Below are positions 42,260-46,921 of a stretch of DNA of 46,921 bases, piece by piece. The notes below the pieces were generated by a model, which was given only the letters and a program-made list of their open reading frames with translations, made no database searches and had not been told where the DNA came from. The stretch comes from Planktothrix paucivesiculata PCC 9631 (GTDB lineage: Bacteria > Cyanobacteriota > Cyanobacteriia > Cyanobacteriales > Microcoleaceae), in assembly GCF_900009265.2 (NCBI RefSeq), contig NZ_LR735018.1, positions 62,322 to 109,242 of the forward strand, written 5' to 3'. A program made the position numbers and the translations under genes. The stretch's first letter is position 1; the number at the start of each line of letters is the position of its first letter.

Positions 42260-42709
42260 AGCCTAGACTTAAGTTATATATCTTTTAAATTGTCCAGCCG
42301 ATTCTCAGACCCATCTAAGAGTCAAGTTCCCCAGAATATAACCGATTTCATCTGGGACTGATCTGGGTTTTCACACAGACTCTATCTCAGCCACGATCAT
42401 TGATTTACCCATGATCTATCTTGATAATAGCTTTTCCTCGCTCACGGGGTTGTATTTTAAGATTTAATAGTTGAGACAACTCAATAGAAGATCTTCTGAT
42501 TCAAGCCAACTTCTCCTCACAAATCTTACTGTTGCGCTGTTGCGCTGTTGTGGTGTTCCCTCTGACATGGAACGAAGGGCTCCGATTCAGTTAAAATTTT
42601 TGAAGTAACGTTTACGTCATGATCATCAAGGGTGAGGTTGCTCCTAATATCTTGAAGGTTTAGGAAATCTCGCTTGATTTTTTATGATTAACAAGGACAA
42701 AGTACGATT
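42260..42709. promoter_or_regulatory. Divergent promoter region of pilB and grpE
   Basis: A 450-bp spacer. I looked for the CIRCE operator (TTAGCACTC-N9-GAGTGCTAA) upstream of grpE and did not find it, so HrcA control is not supported. A GTTGCGCT direct repeat lies near 42532-42550. No hairpin terminator or ncRNA was recognised. An AAGGA ribosome site precedes the grpE start by about 11 bp. Confidence 0.4.
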
Positions 42710-43453
42710 ATGGTGTCTAATTCAACCGCGAATAATCCTGATGAACTAACGGGTCAATCCTATTCAACCTCTGAATCGGAAGCGAAAAGCTTTGGCGATC
42801 TCGAACATGATGCCACAACGGAGATAGAATCAAGCACTGAAACTTCAGTCGCCACGGATGGGACGGCAACTGAAGCATCATCTGAAACAACCTTTGGCCA
42901 GGAAATGGAATCCACAGGGGATAGTCTTCAGCAAGAGTTCATGGGCTTAGCAGAAGCCAATACTTCCTTGAAAGCTCAACTAGAAGACATGACAGGGCAA
43001 TATCGCCGTCTAGCAGCGGATTTTGAGAACTTCCGCAAACGGACTCAAAAGGAAAAAGAAGATTTAGAAATTTCCATTAAAGGGTCAACCCTGAAGCCAT
43101 TACTCCCGGTGGTGGATAACTTTGATCGGGCCAGATCCCAAATTAAACCCCAAACCGACGCGGAATCGAACATCCACAAAAGTTACCAAGGGGTTTATAA
43201 ATTAATGGTAGATTGCCTCAAACAACTTGGGGTAGCGGTGATGCGTCCAGAAGGACAGCCTTTTGACCCGAATTTACATGAAGCGGTGATGCGAGAACCT
43301 ACGGATGCTTACCCGGAAGGAACGGTCATTGAGGATTTAATGCACGGTTACCAATTGGGCGAAAAGGTGTTACGTCATGCCATGGTGAAGGTAGCAACCG
43401 CTCCTGAAACCGATTCTACACAAGAATCAACAGCCGACGCAGAAACCCCTTAA
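42710..43453 (+). CDS. grpE: Nucleotide exchange factor GrpE
   Basis: A 247-aa cochaperone that releases ADP from DnaK and acts as a thermosensor. Residues 1-75 are a disordered Ser/Thr/Glu-rich extension, longer than in E. coli (197 aa in total). A coiled coil follows (about 80-115, [19 protein letters not shown]), and then the beta domain with [20 protein letters not shown] and [16 protein letters not shown]. It is first in grpE-dnaK-dnaJ on the plus strand. Its stop codon is followed at once by TAATCAG-type repeats that fill the spacer to dnaK. Confidence 0.96.
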   Translation: MVSNSTANNPDELTGQSYSTSESEAKSFGDLEHDATTEIESSTETSVATDGTATEASSETTFGQEMESTGDSLQQEFMGLAEANTSLKAQLEDMTGQYRRLAADFENFRKRTQKEKEDLEISIKGSTLKPLLPVVDNFDRARSQIKPQTDAESNIHKSYQGVYKLMVDCLKQLGVAVMRPEGQPFDPNLHEAVMREPTDAYPEGTVIEDLMHGYQLGEKVLRHAMVKVATAPETDSTQESTADAETP

Positions 43454-43622
43454 TCAGTTATCAGTAATCAGTAATCAGTAATCAGTTAATAGTTAATACC
43501 TAGTTATTGATTGATAATACTGATAACTGATTACTGAAAATAATTTTTGACTGATAATAACTGTTTACGGATAACTGATAACTATTAACTATCGACTGAT
43601 AACTGATAACTGATAACTGATA
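43454..43622. repeat. Heptamer repeats between grpE and dnaK (TAATCAG and TGATAAC units)
   Basis: The left part is CAGTAAT/TAATCAG units and the right part is ACTGATA units. These are near-complementary, so the RNA could form a long, imperfect hairpin between grpE and dnaK. The repeats stop about 5 bp before the GAGGAG ribosome site of dnaK. Confidence 0.85.
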
Positions 43623-43631
43623 AGAGGAGTT

Positions 43632-45698
43632 ATGGGAAAAGTCATTGGCATTGACTTAGGAACAACAAACAGTTGTGTGGCGGTCTTAGAGGGGGGGCAA
43701 CCGATTGTAATTGCCAATTCTGAAGGAGGACGAACCACTCCTAGTATTGTGGGATTCGGTAAGTATGGCGATCGCCTCATCGGTCAATTAGGCAAGCGAC
43801 AAGTCGTTACCAATGCAGAAAATACCGTTTACAGCATTAAGCGGTTTATCGGGCGTCGCTGGGAAGATACCGAAGAAGAACGCTCCCGGGTTCCCTATAA
43901 CTGTGTGAAGGGCAAGGACGATACCGTGAATGTGAAAATTCGCGAGCAAGTTTACACCCCCCAAGAAATCTCGGCGATGGTCTTACAAAAGCTCAAGGAA
44001 GATGCAGAAGCCTATTTGGGGGAAGCCGTCACCCAAGCGGTAATTACGGTTCCCGCCTATTTTACCGATGCCCAAAGACAAGCCACCAAGGACGGCGGAA
44101 CCATTGCCGGGTTAGACGTGCTCCGGATTATCAACGAACCCACGGCGGCGGCTCTCTCCTATGGGTTAGATAAACAAGATCAAGAACAGAAAATTTTAGT
44201 ATTTGACCTCGGTGGCGGTACTTTCGATGTCTCCATTTTGCAACTCGGAGACGGGATTTTTGAAGTCAAATCAACCGCCGGAAATAATCATCTCGGTGGC
44301 GATGATTTTGATAACTGTCTCGTCCAATGGATGATCCAAAAATTCAAAACCCAGGAAGGAATTAACCTATCATCAGAAAAAATGGCGGTGCAACGGTTAC
44401 GGGAAGCCGCCGAAAAAGCCAAAATTGAGTTATCCAATCGCAACACCACTTCCATTAATTTACCCTTTATTGTCTCCGATGATTCTGGGCCCAAACATTT
44501 GGAACTAGAACTCGGTCGAGGTGAATTTGAAGGGTTAGTGAAACATCTCGTAGACAGAACTATTGAACCCGTTGCCCAAGCCCTCAAAGATGCTAGTTTA
44601 CAACCAGATCAAATTAATCGGATTATTTTAGTCGGGGGGTCTACCCGGATTCCGGCGGTGCAACAAGCGATTAGTGATTATTTTGGCGGTCGCGCCCCAG
44701 ACCGTTCCGTTAACCCCGATGAAGCGGTTGCTTTAGGTGCTGCCATCCAAGCCGGGGTCTTGGCTGGGGAAGTAAAGGATTTATTGTTATTAGATATTAC
44801 CCCTTTATCTTTGGGTTTAGAAACCTTGGGGGGAGTCTCAACTAAAATTATTGAACGCAATACCACTATTCCCACGAGTCGTTCTCAAATGTTTTCTACG
44901 GCCGTTGATGGTCAGTCCTCCGTAGAAATTCACGTCCTCCAAGGAGAACGGGCCATGGCAAAGGATAATAAAAGTTTAGGTAAGTTCCTCCTCAGTGGTA
45001 TTCCGGCGGCTAAACGGGGTATCCCTCAAATTGAAGTCGCCTTTGATCTCGATGCTAATGGCATTCTGAAAGTTTCGGCTCAGGATAAGGGCACGGGGCG
45101 GGAACAAAGCATTGAAATTAGTAATACCGGAGGACTGACGGAAGCGGAAATTGAACGGATGCGTCAAGAAGCAGAAGTTTATGCCGATGAAGATGAAAAA
45201 CGGCGTTTAGTTGCCGATCTGAAAAATCAGTCCGAAACCCTATTCTATAATTGTAAAGAAACCCTGAAAGGGAGTGCTAACCGAATTAGCGATCAACTCA
45301 AAGAACGAGTCCGTCAAGAAGCTGCCGCCCTAAAAAAAGCCGTGGCTAATACCGAGATCTCCTACGACCAGATGAAACAACAGGTGGAATCGTTCCAAGA
45401 AATGTTGTATGCTTTGGGTTCGGCCATTTATGAACAAGCTGGCCAGAATTCTTCCCCGTCCCCGTCCCCGTCTTCGTCTTTCGCTTCTGAGGATTCAGAA
45501 TTGGATGCCACTCAAGAAGATGTAGAAAACACGGAAAATGCAGAAGATTTAGAAGGCATGGAAGATACAGATGATACCAGTAGCGGGTTATCCCTCGTGA
45601 ATAACAGTATCGACACCCCCTTTGGAATAGATCCGGTTTCTGTTCCAGAGCCAGCACCCGATCCGGGCAATCCTTTTACCTCTCAATTCACTGAATAA
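43632..45698 (+). CDS. dnaK: Chaperone DnaK (Hsp70)
   Basis: A 688-aa Hsp70. The ATPase domain has [47 protein letters not shown] and [11 protein letters not shown]. The substrate domain (about 385-500) includes [18 protein letters not shown] and [19 protein letters not shown], and a helical lid follows. The last 75 residues are unusual: a Ser-Pro run encoded by CCCCGT repeats, then a highly acidic stretch, without the EEVD-like end of DnaK2. Cyanobacteria carry several DnaK paralogues, and I cannot assign this one firmly. It binds unfolded proteins in the cytoplasm with GrpE and DnaJ, both encoded alongside. A clear GAGGAG site precedes the ATG. Confidence 0.96.
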   Translation: MGKVIGIDLGTTNSCVAVLEGGQPIVIANSEGGRTTPSIVGFGKYGDRLIGQLGKRQVVTNAENTVYSIKRFIGRRWEDTEEERSRVPYNCVKGKDDTVNVKIREQVYTPQEISAMVLQKLKEDAEAYLGEAVTQAVITVPAYFTDAQRQATKDGGTIAGLDVLRIINEPTAAALSYGLDKQDQEQKILVFDLGGGTFDVSILQLGDGIFEVKSTAGNNHLGGDDFDNCLVQWMIQKFKTQEGINLSSEKMAVQRLREAAEKAKIELSNRNTTSINLPFIVSDDSGPKHLELELGRGEFEGLVKHLVDRTIEPVAQALKDASLQPDQINRIILVGGSTRIPAVQQAISDYFGGRAPDRSVNPDEAVALGAAIQAGVLAGEVKDLLLLDITPLSLGLETLGGVSTKIIERNTTIPTSRSQMFSTAVDGQSSVEIHVLQGERAMAKDNKSLGKFLLSGIPAAKRGIPQIEVAFDLDANGILKVSAQDKGTGREQSIEISNTGGLTEAEIERMRQEAEVYADEDEKRRLVADLKNQSETLFYNCKETLKGSANRISDQLKERVRQEAAALKKAVANTEISYDQMKQQVESFQEMLYALGSAIYEQAGQNSSPSPSPSSSFASEDSELDATQEDVENTENAEDLEGMEDTDDTSSGLSLVNNSIDTPFGIDPVSVPEPAPDPGNPFTSQFTE

Positions 45699-45716
45699 TT
45701 TTAGGCAAAATACTCT

Positions 45717-46847
45717 ATGGCAGGCGATTATTATGAAATATTGGGTGTCTCCCGTGAGGCAGATACAGAAGAACTTAAGCGTGCCTATCGTCGCCTAGCT
45801 CGCAAGTATCACCCCGATGTGAATAAAGAAGCGGGCGCGGAAGAACGGTTCAAAGAAATTAGTCGCGCCTATGAAGTGTTAAAAGAACCGGAGTTACGGG
45901 CGCGATATGACCGCTTTGGAGAAGCGGGAGTATCTAGTGGTGCGGGTGGCTTTGACCCCAACTTTACCGATCCGTTTACAGATATTTTTGAGAGCTTCTT
46001 CAGTGGGTTCGGCGGCGGGGCGGGCGGTAATACCCAAGCGCGTAAACGCACTGGCCCTGTGCGGGGGGATGATCTGCGCTTAGACCTACGTTTAGAGTTC
46101 AAAGAAGCGATTTTTGGCGGAGAAAAAGAAATCCGCATTAAGCATTTAGAAACCTGTGAAACCTGCACCGGAACCGGGGCAAAACCGGGGACTCGCCCCC
46201 AAACCTGTTCTACCTGTGGCGGCAGTGGCCAAGTCCGTCGGGCGACTCGGACTCCCTTCGGTAGTTTTACTCAGGTTTCCGTTTGTCCGAACTGTAATGG
46301 TACGGGACAAATGATTGAGGATAAATGTTCCACCTGTGGCGGTCGGGGCTTAAATGAAGTCACGAAGAAACTAAAAATTAATGTTCCGGCCGGGGTGGAT
46401 AATGGCACTCGTCTACGGGTCGCTAACGAGGGGGATGCGGGCAAACGCAGTGGGCCCCCAGGAGATTTATATGTGTTCCTCTCGGTGGCACCCGATCCGA
46501 AATTTAAACGGGATGGGATTAACATTCTATCGGAAGTCAAAATTAGCTATCTTCAGGCGATCCTGGGTTTTGATTTTGAGGTGGAAACCGTTGATGGCCC
46601 CACTAAGTTAACGATTCCGGCGGGAACTCAACCGGGAACGGTATTAACCCTGGAAAATAAGGGGGTTCCCCGTCTGGGAAATCCGGTGAGTCGGGGGGAT
46701 CATTTAATTACAGTTCAGGTGGAAATTCCGACCAAGGTGGCACCGGAAGAACGGGAACTGCTGGAACAGTTGGTCAAAATTCGAGGCGATCGCACGGGAA
46801 AGAGCGGAATTGAGGGGTTTCTGGGTAACTTGTTCCACCAGAAGTAA
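45717..46847 (+). CDS. dnaJ: Chaperone DnaJ (Hsp40)
   Basis: A 376-aa type I J-protein that stimulates DnaK ATPase and delivers substrates. The J domain (1-70) has the HPD motif at 32-34 (KYHPDVN). A Gly/Phe-rich linker follows ([20 protein letters not shown]), then four zinc-binding CxxCxGxG motifs ([32 protein letters not shown]) forming two zinc sites, and the C-terminal substrate domains with [13 protein letters not shown]. It is complete within the window. It starts 18 bp after dnaK, so grpE-dnaK-dnaJ is one operon. A G-rich repeat begins right after its stop. Confidence 0.97.
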   Translation: MAGDYYEILGVSREADTEELKRAYRRLARKYHPDVNKEAGAEERFKEISRAYEVLKEPELRARYDRFGEAGVSSGAGGFDPNFTDPFTDIFESFFSGFGGGAGGNTQARKRTGPVRGDDLRLDLRLEFKEAIFGGEKEIRIKHLETCETCTGTGAKPGTRPQTCSTCGGSGQVRRATRTPFGSFTQVSVCPNCNGTGQMIEDKCSTCGGRGLNEVTKKLKINVPAGVDNGTRLRVANEGDAGKRSGPPGDLYVFLSVAPDPKFKRDGINILSEVKISYLQAILGFDFEVETVDGPTKLTIPAGTQPGTVLTLENKGVPRLGNPVSRGDHLITVQVEIPTKVAPEERELLEQLVKIRGDRTGKSGIEGFLGNLFHQK

Positions 46848-46921
46848 GGGAGCAGGGGCAGAGGAGGCAGGGGGAGCAGGGGAGGCAGAGGAGGCAGGGG
46901 GAGCAGGGGAGGCAGGGGAGG
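46848..46921. repeat. G-rich short repeat after dnaJ (GGGGAGCA/GGGGAGGCA)
   Basis: Imperfect repeats of GGGGAGCA, GGGGAGGCA and GAGGAGGCA run from the dnaJ stop to the window edge. The unit is the same as at 11206-11290, and both arrays start directly after a stop codon. Confidence 0.85.

Noticed and set aside
43454-43631. CRISPR or CIRCE-like element upstream of dnaK
   Set aside because: The repeats are heptamers without spacers, and no TTAGCACTC-type operator half is present here or before grpE.

Overview
The window looks like a chromosomal segment of a filamentous, low-to-middle GC cyanobacterium of the Oscillatoriales, with Planktothrix or a close relative as my best guess. The evidence is photosystem I psaE, NDH-1 subunit ndhO, the plastid-type ribosomal protein PSRP-3/Ycf65, a ferrochelatase with a chlorophyll-binding tail, many copies of the cyanobacterial HIP1 octamer (GCGATCGC), and arrays of 7-bp short tandem repeats in the spacers. 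No tRNA, rRNA or CRISPR array was recognised.

Layout. 1-5325 (minus strand): a surface-type protein with a seven-repeat FG-GAP beta-propeller, Ig/cadherin-like modules and a Thr/Pro 8-residue repeat running off the left edge, just downstream of a 1031-aa TIGR03032-TPR-SPINDLY glycosyltransferase. 5725-13195: ribonuclease Z, a PP2C phosphatase/vWA pair resembling two thirds of the TerY-P triad, an exported FAD oxidoreductase, a DUF4126 membrane protein, ferrochelatase and a methyltransferase. 13296-15020: an internally deleted IS701-like element sitting in an IS982-type remnant, HIP1 minisatellites and little else. 15085-25116: secG-gpmI, a collagen-like lipoprotein, a MORN protein, psaE-mutM, ndhO, malate dehydrogenase, DUF362, a Uma2 protein and a 2-hydroxyacid dehydrogenase. 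25199-28000: a plastic patch with a broken UPF0175/DUF3368 toxin-antitoxin pair, an intact IS5-type insertion sequence, an HlyD fragment and an apparently intact RelE-type pair. 28064-37554: an LpxB-related protein, a HAD hydrolase, PSRP-3, a TerB/Mo-nitrogenase-C domain protein, a cytochrome b, a DAO-type oxidase, a REC-GGDEF-EAL protein, hisA and an unknown. 37741-46847: type IV pilus genes pilB-pilT-pilC (minus) divergent from the chaperone operon grpE-dnaK-dnaJ (plus).

How the genes work together. Clear functional units are the pilus motor/platform operon, the DnaK chaperone operon, secG-gpmI, and the translationally close psaE-mutM pair. The c-di-GMP protein lies about 1.7 kb from pilC and could act on pilus motility, but that is inference. 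The TPR glycosyltransferase and the Thr/Pro-repeat protein form the most suggestive enzyme-substrate pair.

The least expected signal is in non-coding DNA. A hairpin element of about 88 bp occurs three times, each time in the same orientation at the very 3' end of a gene. In two cases the stop codon lies at the element edge, and the stem shows one compensatory base-pair change. All homology statements are by eye from motifs; no database search was possible.
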